This document shows, one piece after another, positions 53,849-62,500 of a DNA stretch of 64,000 nucleotides. The notes beneath the pieces were generated by a model. It was not told where the DNA came from and did not search any database. It saw only the letters and a program-made list of their open reading frames with translations. Every line of letters begins with the position of its first letter. Within the stretch, counting starts at the first letter, position 1. A program made the translations under genes and the position numbers. The stretch comes from Nocardioides baekrokdamisoli (GTDB lineage Bacteria > Actinomycetota > Actinomycetes > Propionibacteriales > Nocardioidaceae), in the NCBI RefSeq assembly GCF_003945325.1, contig NZ_AP019307.1, positions 1-64,000 on the forward strand, read 5' to 3'.

Positions 53849-54202
53849 ATGGGGACCAGGGACGAGCACATATCGGCGACTTCGGATGGTGATGAACTGC
53901 TCCTCAGGCCTGTCGGTGAGCATGAGGCTGCGGAGTTGCTCGGACTCTCGCGCGAGACGCTAATGGCCTGGCGGTCCCGTCGGCCTGGTTACGGCCCACC
54001 GTACGTAAAGATGGGGAAGAGTGTCCGGTACCGCCGCAAGGATCTTCTCGACTGGATGGAGGCCAGAGTGGACCGGGGCGAACGCACGACGGTCCGGATA
54101 CCGACCCGAGGCGTTGCGCGGCCGCCGGCTCAGACCGCTGGAGCAACGGGACGGACTGGGCCAACGCCACGGCGGAAGAGAGTGCTGACCGCGCCGCCGT
54201 AG
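53849..54202 (+). CDS. HTH_17/excisionase-like protein
   Basis: A 117-residue protein. The DNA-binding fold is VGEHEAAELLGLSRETLMAW, then GPPYVKMGKSVRYRRKDLLDWM, the AlpA/excisionase plan. The basic C terminus (RTGPTPRRKRVLTAPP) is part of an imperfect duplication: a similar stretch lies just before the second direct repeat at 56.6 kb. ATG at 53849 is preferred; an upstream frame lacks family resemblance. Confidence 0.75.
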   Translation: MGTRDEHISATSDGDELLLRPVGEHEAAELLGLSRETLMAWRSRRPGYGPPYVKMGKSVRYRRKDLLDWMEARVDRGERTTVRIPTRGVARPPAQTAGATGRTGPTPRRKRVLTAPP

Positions 54203-54244
54203 TAGCAGGCGGATGACATCTGATCAGGGTTTGCTTCAGTCAGA
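54202..54244 (+). repeat. Direct repeat, left copy
   Basis: Matches 56629-56671 over 43 bp with 3 mismatches; the last 33 bp (54212-54244) are identical. Key segment: GATGACATCTGATCAGGG, then TTTGCTTCAGTCAGA. Weaker similarity continues upstream into the end of the HTH gene. Confidence 0.88.
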
Positions 54245-54303
54245 ACCGCGGAGACCGACCAGCAGGTGGAGCCACCGCAGACCTCTAGGGGCTGCGGAGG
54301 GGC

Positions 54304-56433
54304 TTACAAGAACGGATTCCGCCTCCGGCGCGGATGCCAAGTTTCGCCACGGGGACGACCGCGGTGTTGTTCCAGGCGGCGCCTGAGTTCTTCTTGTGGG
54401 GTTTGAGCCTTGGCGGTTTCAGGTCGGGCGACCCTGGTGAAATCGCCGTCGCCCAGGCGAGTCGCGCGCTGGCTCCAGATGTGGTTCAGCCTTTGCTCCA
54501 CGGGCTTCGCGGAAGTAACGGAGTCCAGGCCGACGTCGCTCAGGACATCCTTGAGGACTTCAGCGATTGTGGGGGAGATGGACTCCATCTGCTCGGCGAT
54601 CTCAGCGGCGATCAATTCGCAGACGAAGTCGATCGCGGCGCCGCGGGCAGTGGAGATTGCCGTTTCTGGGTCTGCATCCACCTGCAGCGAGGAGAGCAAC
54701 TGTCGTGCGCTGCTCCAACGAGAGGATGCCTTCGTGTGGGCGTACTCCCCAAGCGCTGTGTTCAGCGGGCGCAGGCGCCTCCACCCGGCGTCTTCAAGCC
54801 AGTCGCGCGGGGTCGTCTGCTCTCGTTCTTCCAATCGGGCGGCCTTCTCGGGCTTTAGGCGCCAGACTCGCAGCCTGGCGGTCTGTTCAAGGAGGCATCG
54901 CAGAACGCTCATTGCGCGATCGTCGTCCTCCAGCCACAGCCAATAGGCGGAGCGCACACCAGAACCCAGGAGGCTCGCGGCTGCGCTGGATGGCACATTC
55001 TCGTGCCACGCTCCGACAAGAGAGGTCGCTTCTCCGAGGAGGATCCATTGAGCGATGCGGCCGCCGAAATTGAGTTCGCTGAAACCTTCGCCGATGACGC
55101 TTCGCTCGTACTCCATAGCGTCAAGCGCGGTGGAGATGCTGCGTGAGCGGTGCCACCCGAAAGCAATGGTCAGGTATTCGTTGTCCCGCCACATTCGGCC
55201 GGCTGGTTTGCGGCCTCGAACCGTGGCTTCGTAGAGGTCCGCCAACGTGTCGGCGCTTGCGATCGCCTCGGCAGAAAGCCCCTCCATCGGAACCAACGGG
55301 GCGAGCACAGATAGTGGTGGGTACGCCAGTTTCCTCGTGGATTCTTCAGAAACCGTCCGCTTCTCGAGCAGGGCAGGAGGGTTGCGGTCGTCAACGGTCT
55401 CGAAGGCTTGTTCGTCACGTTCCTTCTGAGCGTTGGCGTCGTCAGTCTGATAGCCGAGGTCTCGCAGCATCGCCTTTGTGACGCGAAGGCGGTGCTTGGT
55501 TGTGTCGAAGTCTGCGCTGGAATACCAGTCCAAGCTGCCCTTTAGGAGTGCTACGTCGTTCAGATCTCCGCGGGCCAGCGCCATCGCCGCAGCACCAGTT
55601 CGAACTTGACGAAGACAGAGCGTGATCGCATCTGTGACCGCCTCGACTGCCACATGCAACGAGTCCGGCCACGCATGACCTTCCAGCATCCCGAGAGCAT
55701 CCCAACCGAGGGCATTTGGATCCCAGCGTGCATGCATAAGTTCGCTGAGAATCTTGTACGTGAGGGGCGGACAGATTTCTCGACCATCAGTCGTTTGGAC
55801 GTGCTCGTGATCGAACTTTGGCTCTTCTCCGGAGGTGCCACCCTCTGACAAGGGTTCGACGTCAACCGGTGTTGACCAGTCCTCGTGAAAGGTTTCGGTG
55901 CTACTCCAGACGCGCGCAATGAAGTCGAGGGTGGACTCGCCTTCGTTCTGGGACATGGACGCGTTGTGCGCACGGTGCATCAGCCACCGTTCAAGTTGAT
56001 TGCGCGCGACCGTGGCTGCACCAACGATCTGGCCGCACATCAAGAGGCGGGTCGTCGCGACGGCGCTGTCTACGCCCCACAGAAGGTGATCGGGCCACTC
56101 TCCGTAGTAACTGCAAGGGGGCCGGGTGGAAGATGCGCCGGCGCTGAGCAAGGTCGGGGTTAGGTGCACAATCGGGACTAGGGCGCCAAGGAGGAATTCC
56201 TGTTCGATAGGCGACGGACGTCTGATCCGGCCCATGCGCGCGGTGTGACGCGCAATCAGAGCCTCCTCGAGACGCTTCTTACCTAGCTTGGCGACCCTCT
56301 CGTAGCCAACGATGGTCTGGGGCACCCGTTGGCCGCGCGCGTCGATCTTTTTGGTGTGCCGGAGCTTCTCCTTGTCGGTCAGTCCGCGTGTACCTTGGCG
56401 ACGATCGAACTTGCGCTTACTGGCCTTACCCAC
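54304..56433 (-). CDS. Large hypothetical protein between direct repeats
   Basis: A 709-residue protein starting at GTG (56433) with AGAGG about 8 nt before. It begins VGKASKRKFDRRQGTRG, a basic tail, and ends RGETWHPRRRRNPFL. The rest is helical, with no membrane segment or recognised motif. The middle contains several Trp-rich helices (RWLMHRAHNASMSQ, SAYWLWLEDDDRAM). The opening GKASKRK is seen in some proteins of unknown function with DUF5677-like cores, but this identification is weak. The position between direct repeats suggests an inserted unit. Confidence 0.7.
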   Translation of the reverse strand: MGKASKRKFDRRQGTRGLTDKEKLRHTKKIDARGQRVPQTIVGYERVAKLGKKRLEEALIARHTARMGRIRRPSPIEQEFLLGALVPIVHLTPTLLSAGASSTRPPCSYYGEWPDHLLWGVDSAVATTRLLMCGQIVGAATVARNQLERWLMHRAHNASMSQNEGESTLDFIARVWSSTETFHEDWSTPVDVEPLSEGGTSGEEPKFDHEHVQTTDGREICPPLTYKILSELMHARWDPNALGWDALGMLEGHAWPDSLHVAVEAVTDAITLCLRQVRTGAAAMALARGDLNDVALLKGSLDWYSSADFDTTKHRLRVTKAMLRDLGYQTDDANAQKERDEQAFETVDDRNPPALLEKRTVSEESTRKLAYPPLSVLAPLVPMEGLSAEAIASADTLADLYEATVRGRKPAGRMWRDNEYLTIAFGWHRSRSISTALDAMEYERSVIGEGFSELNFGGRIAQWILLGEATSLVGAWHENVPSSAAASLLGSGVRSAYWLWLEDDDRAMSVLRCLLEQTARLRVWRLKPEKAARLEEREQTTPRDWLEDAGWRRLRPLNTALGEYAHTKASSRWSSARQLLSSLQVDADPETAISTARGAAIDFVCELIAAEIAEQMESISPTIAEVLKDVLSDVGLDSVTSAKPVEQRLNHIWSQRATRLGDGDFTRVARPETAKAQTPQEELRRRLEQHRGRPRGETWHPRRRRNPFL

Positions 56434-56628
56434 CCTGAATCCTCTCGTCAGCACGGTGGCGGTTGCGTGCTATGTGAGCGGTCCGCGATCGCGGTCACTC
56501 GATGTCGGGCATCAAGTTTGCGGGATGCCGATGCGCATGTTCTATCGAATTCTTTCCGTGGCATCTACCGGTTGCGGGGGCGGACTGGGCCGGCGCCTCG
56601 CCGCAGGGGAGTGCTCTCCGCCCCCGTT

Positions 56629-56671
56629 GTAGCAGTTAGATGACATCTGATCAGGGTTTGCTTCAGTCAGA
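56629..56671 (+). repeat. Direct repeat, right copy, with HTH gene relic
   Basis: Copy of 54202-54244. Just before it, 56584-56634 can be read as RTGPAPRRRGVLSAP, close to the end of the HTH_17 protein (RTGPTPRRKRVLTAP). So a stretch of about 100 bp, gene end plus repeat, is duplicated. Confidence 0.83.
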
Positions 56672-56844
56672 CCAGGCGACGCCGACTTCCACTGGTGGAA
56701 AAATTTCCTGCTCGGTCGCGGAAACTACAAATGCCCGGACTCTGGTTTGGCATGAGCGAAAATCTGCCATTCAAGTCCCTGTCCCTGACCGCCCTCACCG
56801 GTGGCGCTTGCCGCATGTTCGATCGTTGGTGTGGCGTCGTAGCG

Positions 56845-57225
56845 ATGGCTGTTGAGGGCCTCCTTCAGAAGCTTGCCTTCCGCGTCTCCCTTGCGTGCTC
56901 CCTTACGGCGAGCGTCTTCAAGCCTGAAATCCGGCAACATCTCCGCGATGTCGGTGTGCTTCTTTCCCGGGGGGCCCGCCGCGAGGAAAGGGCTGAGAAG
57001 CGGGCATGGGCCGCAGAGCTTGACAACCGTCAGAATTGCCGGCGCGTGCCTGCGGTTCTCAACGAGTGGGACGCCGCCGCCTATCTCGGCCTTCGTCCGT
57101 GGGTGCTCATGCGCCTGCGTCGGGCCGGACGGGGGCCGACCTACTTCCGGGCTGACAGGTGGACGTTCTGTCGCTACGCCGTCGAAGAACTCGACAATTG
57201 GAAAGCGGCCCGGGCGGGGGAGTGA
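56845..57225 (+). CDS. HTH_17-like DNA-binding protein
   Basis: The C-terminal 55 residues are a second excisionase-type domain (VLNEWDAAAYLGLRPWVLMRLRRAG, then TYFRADRWTFCRYAVEEL). The preceding 75 residues are basic and Ala/Arg-rich. The start is uncertain; ATG 56845 is used, with further in-frame starts back to 56695. A minus-strand frame of similar length overlaps but shows no domain. It has the same fold as the gene before the left repeat, but is diverged. Confidence 0.68.
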   Translation: MAVEGLLQKLAFRVSLACSLTASVFKPEIRQHLRDVGVLLSRGARREERAEKRAWAAELDNRQNCRRVPAVLNEWDAAAYLGLRPWVLMRLRRAGRGPTYFRADRWTFCRYAVEELDNWKAARAGE

Positions 57226-57392
57226 GTGGGCCGTGGGTAGGTTCAGTGTGCGCCCTGGCGGCGGCCCCATTTGAACCTGCGGCCCCCTGACACCCAGTCA
57301 AGTTGAAACTCAAGTTTCCCGCTCAGCCTTGACCTCGAGGACCATTTCGAGCGCTTCGGTGGACTGTCGCAAGCGATCCTGCGCCCTGCGAC

Positions 57393-57617
57393 TCAGAACA
57401 GATCCTGCGGTTGAACGTCAAGCGCGACTGCAACCCGCCAGATGTTGTCGAGGCTGATGTTTCGTTCGCCTCGCTCGACGCCGCCGACGTAGGTCCTGTC
57501 GAGGCCAGCTGTGTGACCGAGTGCTTCTTGCGAGAGCCCATGCTCGAGACGGAGTGATCGAACCTTGGCTCCGAAGGCTCGGCGACGCTGGAGAGCGAGT
57601 TCGTCGGGCACGCCCAA
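57393..57617 (-). CDS. Xre-family helix-turn-helix regulator
   Basis: A 74-residue protein made of a single HTH: AKVRSLRLEHGLSQEALGHTAGLDRTYVGGVERGERNISLDNIWRVA is the classical Cro/CI-type arrangement read in two blocks. TTG at 57617 is the start used. Two GACTATGAGT units lie 17-45 bp upstream, so it may repress itself. Confidence 0.88.
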   Translation of the reverse strand: MGVPDELALQRRRAFGAKVRSLRLEHGLSQEALGHTAGLDRTYVGGVERGERNISLDNIWRVAVALDVQPQDLF

Positions 57618-57633
57618 ACGCTTCCGCGACGCT

Positions 57634-57662
57634 GACTATGAGTCGACGGACTATGAGTAGCA
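57634..57662. promoter_or_regulatory. Tandem GACTATGAGT sites upstream of Xre gene
   Basis: GACTATGAGT occurs at 57634-57643 and at 57649-57658, 15 bp apart; the second extends to GACTATGAGTAGCA (to 57662), the 14-mer found also at 53180-53193 in the opposite orientation. Confidence 0.55.
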
Positions 57663-57841
57663 TCTGGTCGTCATGGTCCGAGCCTCGCTCAGATATTTCG
57701 AACGGGGGATGAGCGCTCGGTTCGTCAACTGCGAGTGGGGGAGACCTGCGGCGAGTGAATTTGGAAGGGTTGACGCGGTGGCAGTAGTCAGTTCTGGGCA
57801 TCGTTTGCCGGTCAACTTGAAGGCCATGAAGGGTTATCGAA

Positions 57842-58162
57842 ATGACGAATCAAGAGATCACGAACGTGTCGACGTCCGAGTGCCCGGGATGGTGCAACGC
57901 GCACGCTCCGGGGCTGGACTCAAAGGAGCCCTACCTGCACATCCGCTCGTGGCCCAGCGGAGTCGTCGTCAGCGAGTACTGGGAGCAATGCGAGCTCGAC
58001 CGGTGGGCCATGACCGAGCGCGGCATCCAGATTGAAGGCCTCCATCGGGATCGCGGCCCCCTCGATCGGAGCCGTGCTGCGGACGTTTCGCACGATCTGT
58101 TGGAAGCGATTGAGCTGCTCGACTCGATCGGCGGCTTCTATGCCCTGGGAGATGCAGGGTGA
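57842..58162 (+). CDS. Small DUF6907-like protein
   Basis: A 106-residue protein. SECPGWCNAHAPG followed by PYLHIRSWPSGVVVS matches a Cys-Pro-x-Trp-Cys ... His pattern seen in small actinobacterial phage-associated proteins (DUF6907-like). Function unknown. Its stop overlaps the GTG of the broken nucleotidyltransferase gene. Confidence 0.68.
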   Translation: MTNQEITNVSTSECPGWCNAHAPGLDSKEPYLHIRSWPSGVVVSEYWEQCELDRWAMTERGIQIEGLHRDRGPLDRSRAADVSHDLLEAIELLDSIGGFYALGDAG

Positions 58163-58445
58163 GGCCGTCTACCAGACTGCTGCAGCACTCCTACGAGGAG
58201 GTTCTGGCGGTCTTCACCAAGTACGGCGGCAGTGATCCACACGTCTAAGGATCGGTGGCTCGGCGCGCCGACACCGACGACAGTGACATCGACTTCTTCG
58301 CGACCTTCGAGACGAACGAGCCGTGGGGTGGTGGCAGATACGAGGTCGAATACGAACTCCAGCGACTCCTGGATGCCGTATCGGGGTCCAGGACTCCAAC
58401 ATCCAACACAACAATCGCAACGGCCATCGGGTGCGACGCGACATG
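58159..58445 (+). pseudogene. Broken nucleotidyltransferase (MNT domain)
   Basis: Translation from GTG 58159 gives EEVLAVFTKYGGSDPHV, then a TAA stop at 58246-58248, then in the same frame GSVARRADTDDSDIDFFATFE. The whole is a minimal nucleotidyltransferase: GS followed by D-x-D (DIDFF). The stop sits at the aromatic before GS (VYGS or VFGS); TAC to TAA explains it by one change. About 100 bp later the family's C-terminal pattern continues in another frame (GHRVRRDMVSL). The gene overlaps the upstream stop as GTGA, so it was once translated. MNT proteins normally have a HEPN toxin partner; none is clear here. Confidence 0.75.
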
Positions 58446-58961
58446 GTCAGCCTCGCTACGCTCTACACGCCTGAATTCCACAACCTTCCGCCGTCGCACC
58501 CCGTCGAGTGGACCGATGGCCCTCGGGCCGAGCTCGAGCGGCAGTTCGGTTGGCGACTCGTCGACCATCTCGAGCTCATCGTCTACTGGTGCGACGAACT
58601 CGCCGACATCGTTGAGGACGCTCGTGAATACGACCTCGAGGGTCGGCAGGAGGTGGCCACCCTCAGCATGCGGACCGTCCTGGGGAACATTGGGTACTTC
58701 TGCCACGAACTGGGCCTCGTACCACTTCAGTTCGCGCGATGGGACGGACGTGAGCGAGCGGCGGGTAACCGCGTCCCGGGCGCCTTCGTTGCTGGCTGGA
58801 GGACCTGGGCGATGTGGGACTGGCGTGGTAGCGCCGACCCGCACTTCCAACCAACCGACGATCCTCGCCAAGTCCGTCTTTGGGCGACAGAGAAGGCGCC
58901 AAGGTTGCGCGCGCATTTGTTCGGCATCCTCGACGACCGGCCCTTCGGAGGGCTCGGATGA
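58443..58961 (+). CDS. Hypothetical protein
   Basis: A 172-residue soluble protein. ATG at 58443 is used, but no ribosome-binding site precedes it, and the frame is continuous with the end of the broken nucleotidyltransferase. Helical region GRQEVATLSMRTVLGNIGYFCHELGLV and Trp-rich end (WRTWAMWDWRGSADPHF). Not HepT by pattern. Unknown function. Confidence 0.6.
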   Translation: MVSLATLYTPEFHNLPPSHPVEWTDGPRAELERQFGWRLVDHLELIVYWCDELADIVEDAREYDLEGRQEVATLSMRTVLGNIGYFCHELGLVPLQFARWDGRERAAGNRVPGAFVAGWRTWAMWDWRGSADPHFQPTDDPRQVRLWATEKAPRLRAHLFGILDDRPFGGLG

Positions 58962-59175
58962 AGCAGGCTGAGCTGATCGAAGGACGCAAGTACGCCTACC
59001 GGTCGTGACTGGGTGACCCTCTGCTGCCAGTCACGTTCCTCGGGCCTTGTCGGCAGCGCCGATGCCGGGTGCGTTCGGCGCGTGCCACCCGCTCCATCGC
59101 GAGGCGCTCTGCGTCTGTAATGTCGCGGTCCCGCCAGATATTGCTCAACCCGGCGCGCAACTCACCAGTCGATCG

Positions 59176-59553
59176 CTATTCGGTAGTGCTGAACCATCTT
59201 GAGCGACTTAGCACAACGAGATCGAGTGCGGCGCCGACACCGAAGGAGAAGGACACCAACAGGAACCCTTGGCTGCCGTGCCCCACCAAGTAGCACAACG
59301 CGATGGATATGCCGGCGTACCCAAACACTGACGCAACGAATCGTGCGGTCGGTATTCGACGAAATCCTGCCGCGGTCAACAAAATTCCAAAAACGAGCCA
59401 CAAAACTTCCACGCATAAACCAACAATTGGCACAGTCACCCAAGTCAGGACCATGAGCGCGTAGATCGACCCGCCGAAGTAGAACCACAACCCGATACCG
59501 TGCAAAGTAACTGCCCAGTTTGGGAGTCCCTCCCAATTACCTCCGCTCTTCAC
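59176..59553 (-). CDS. Four-helix membrane protein, putative RHS immunity protein
   Basis: A 125-residue membrane protein starting at GTG (59553) after AAGGAAAG. Four helices: residues 13-32, 33-55, 63-82 and 95-115. It lies 24 bp after the stop of the RHS toxin gene on the same strand, the standard location of an immunity gene. A membrane-embedded immunity protein would fit a toxin that acts on membranes. Not similar to a family I recognise. Confidence 0.75.
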   Translation of the reverse strand: MKSGGNWEGLPNWAVTLHGIGLWFYFGGSIYALMVLTWVTVPIVGLCVEVLWLVFGILLTAAGFRRIPTARFVASVFGYAGISIALCYLVGHGSQGFLLVSFSFGVGAALDLVVLSRSRWFSTTE

Positions 59554-59577
59554 TAGCTGCTTTCCTTAGACGTCGGT

Positions 59578-62500
59578 TCACCATATGTCGCCATCCTGGT
59601 GGTAGTCCTCCACTGTGCCTACATACACCCACCATCCAGGACCTCCGCTCCAAAAGAGTAACCGGGCATATGTGTAGACGATGGTGTCGGCCATAATCCG
59701 GTATTGCTGTGGGCCGTGAACCTTATTGGCCCATCTCCATTGCCAGTAATAGGTCGTGTTAACCCAATTGCCATAGTAGGCGAAGGTCGCGAATGGATCC
59801 TTGGCCAACACTTTGGCGACTATTCCGTTCATCAGGTTTTCAGTCCAATGGGTGTAACCGAAATATCCTGCGATGCCGTTGGTCTGTTTGTAGTAGAAAT
59901 AGTAACTCTTGTAGTAAGTGTGCCAGGAGCCCGCCGCTCCCGAGAGATCTCCTCGGTTTACCGGATCTGACGGATATGCGTAAGTGGTGTGATTGCCGCC
60001 GTACACCGGGTCAGTGGAGGTGAATCCTCCGGTCGAGGGGTTATAGATTCGTGCGCCCATCAGCATCAGCCCGCTGTCGACGGTCGCCCTCTGAGACGTA
60101 CCCGCCCAACCGTATCCAATCCCGGCGGTGATCGCCGACGGTGTGTTCTCCAGCGGGTTGCCGTATTCGTCTTGGTCGGACCATCCGCTGATCCCTACAG
60201 CTGGCGTCGTGTTGGAGGTCACGTCGGCGGTCGCAACCACATCCCCGTTCGGATCAGCCAACGTGATCTGGGCACTAGTCGATCCGCTCGAGGTAATCGT
60301 CAAACCTAGGTCCCCGCCCAGGCTCGTGGCGTACCGAGTCCGGGTCGTAGCGCCACCGTTGGTGACGTCAACATAGGCCGGGTTATCGGAGGTGTCGTCG
60401 TAGGTCCGAGCTGTGGTCGTGACCACGGACCCAGCGGTCTCTGTCTGGATCGAGCGCCGCTGTGACTGGTCCAGCGTGAACGTCGTACTCGAACTTCCCT
60501 GGCTGATCGATGCTACGGCGTCAGTGTCGTAATAGCCGAGCGTGATATTGCCACCGCCTGACTGCGGGGCGTCGGCTGCCGGAAGCGTGGTCTGGCGCCC
60601 GAACGCATCGAACACGTAACCGCTGTTGGTCGTCCGGTCGCCGGCGTCCCATCCCCAGGTGCGGGTGCTGGTGCCGGAGCTAGTCTGACATGTGCCGTCG
60701 GATGCTGCGGGCGCTGTGGCCAGGCTGAGTCGGTTGCCATTCTTGTCGAACGCGTACGACCGCGTGACACAGCCTGCACCGTTGGGCTCACCCGTTGAGC
60801 TGTTCACCCCCGCGCCCGCGGCGGCGGTCCGGTCCTGGACCTGGGACAGGCGACCTGCGAGGTCGTAACTGTAGGACCGGTCGAACGGTGCTGCCGCCAA
60901 GGTCTTGGTGGGGTCGATCCCGCCGGTCACGTAACCACCGGCGGCTGGCGTGTTCTCCCGGGTGATTCGACCCAGGCTGTCGCGGGTCAGCGTCCAACCC
61001 AACCACGGGCCGTTCGGGTTCACGCTGGTGGAGTTGTCCGGGTTCACTGTGGTGACTTGACCTGAATACGTCATACCGACCACCTGTTCTGCGGGGTCAG
61101 TCTGAACCTTCTGGGTGACACCCGCAGGAAGCTTCTGGACCACCAACGCCCCGGATCGGTCATAGGCGCCCGCGAACGCGATGTTCCCGCCAGGACCACC
61201 AGTAATCGTTTCGCTGGTCGGCATGCCACGGTTCTCAGCGTTGCCGTTGGCGTCGGTTCCATACCCGAAACTCTTGGTGCCTGCAGTATCGGCGATGCTG
61301 CTGACCTGACCCGCGGAGTTGTAGGTCGTGGTCGTGGTCACAACCGACGACGGTGAGTACCCAATCGTCCGTCCCCAGCTGTCGTATCCGGTCGTGATTG
61401 GGTCGCCGATATGGCCACCGCTGCTGTTCAAAGCCCACACTCTGACAGCCAGCCCGGTTGACGGGTCGTAGTCGATTCCAGTGCCGTTGACTGGAGTCGA
61501 GCCGGTCAATCCGGATGCTGTTGTACGTGAGGTGATCGGGCGCCCTGCACTGTCGAAGCTGATGCTGCGGGTCCGGGTAGCACCGTTCGCAGTCTCTATC
61601 ACAGTGCTCGGCACCAGATAGGTGTTGTAGGCGCTGTCCGTGGTTGTGACCTGGTCGTGACCATTCGCCTGCGCGGCAAAGTAGGTCTCGCAGACCGATC
61701 CGGCCCATTCGGGGTGGCCACCGCACTGTGGCACGCCGCTGTTCGCCGCGACGGTGTAGTAGACGGTGTCTCGTGTCCCGGCGTCTGACCCATTCGACAT
61801 CGGCTGGGACTGGCTGATCACGCGGCCTTCGCTGTCGTAGCCGGTGCTCTTAGTGATGTCACCTGATCCGCCGTCGACGACCTGGGTGTTCGAGGTCGGG
61901 AGTCCGAGCTCCCAGGATGCCTCGGTGTTTCCATATCCGGTCTTAGTGATGTGCGCGGTGTCGGTCAGGTCACCGTTGGAGATCAGCGGGGAGGACACCG
62001 TCTGAGTAACGCTGGTCGGCAGTTCCCAGCCCTGGTTGGTGGTGGGGTTCACCCCGTTGTCGGGCGACCCTTGGTCGTAGGTGGTGTGGGTGTGCGGCCG
62101 GGCGGACACAGTGGTGCCGTTGGCCAACGCGACGGGTCGGCTGGGCAGCCACACGTCCGTGATCACGGATCCGGAAGGCGTCGACGCGGGCCCGTTCGTC
62201 GCGGTGTTGTACTGCGTGATGGTCCCGACGGTGTTGGGGTCGGCCCCGTAGGTAAGGACCTGGTCAATATCCGTCGGCGAGATGGTCTTGATGACCTGCT
62301 GGGTGGACGCGTCGTAGTCGATGGCGCTCCGCTGCCAGTCCCCTGCGCCGTAGGTGGCGGCGTTGACGGTGAACCCCTTGTCGTCGGTGGCTTGGATCTG
62401 GGCATAGACCCAATTCGAGGATCCAATCTGCGAAGGGTCGATGCTGCTGACAGGGTGGTTCTGACCGAACACCGCGTACGCATGCGTCGGGGCGGCCGCC

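Noticed and set aside
56725..57270. A 181-codon minus-strand frame overlapping the HTH_17 gene
   Set aside because: The plus strand encodes a recognisable DNA-binding domain; the minus frame is Pro/Gly-rich without motif.
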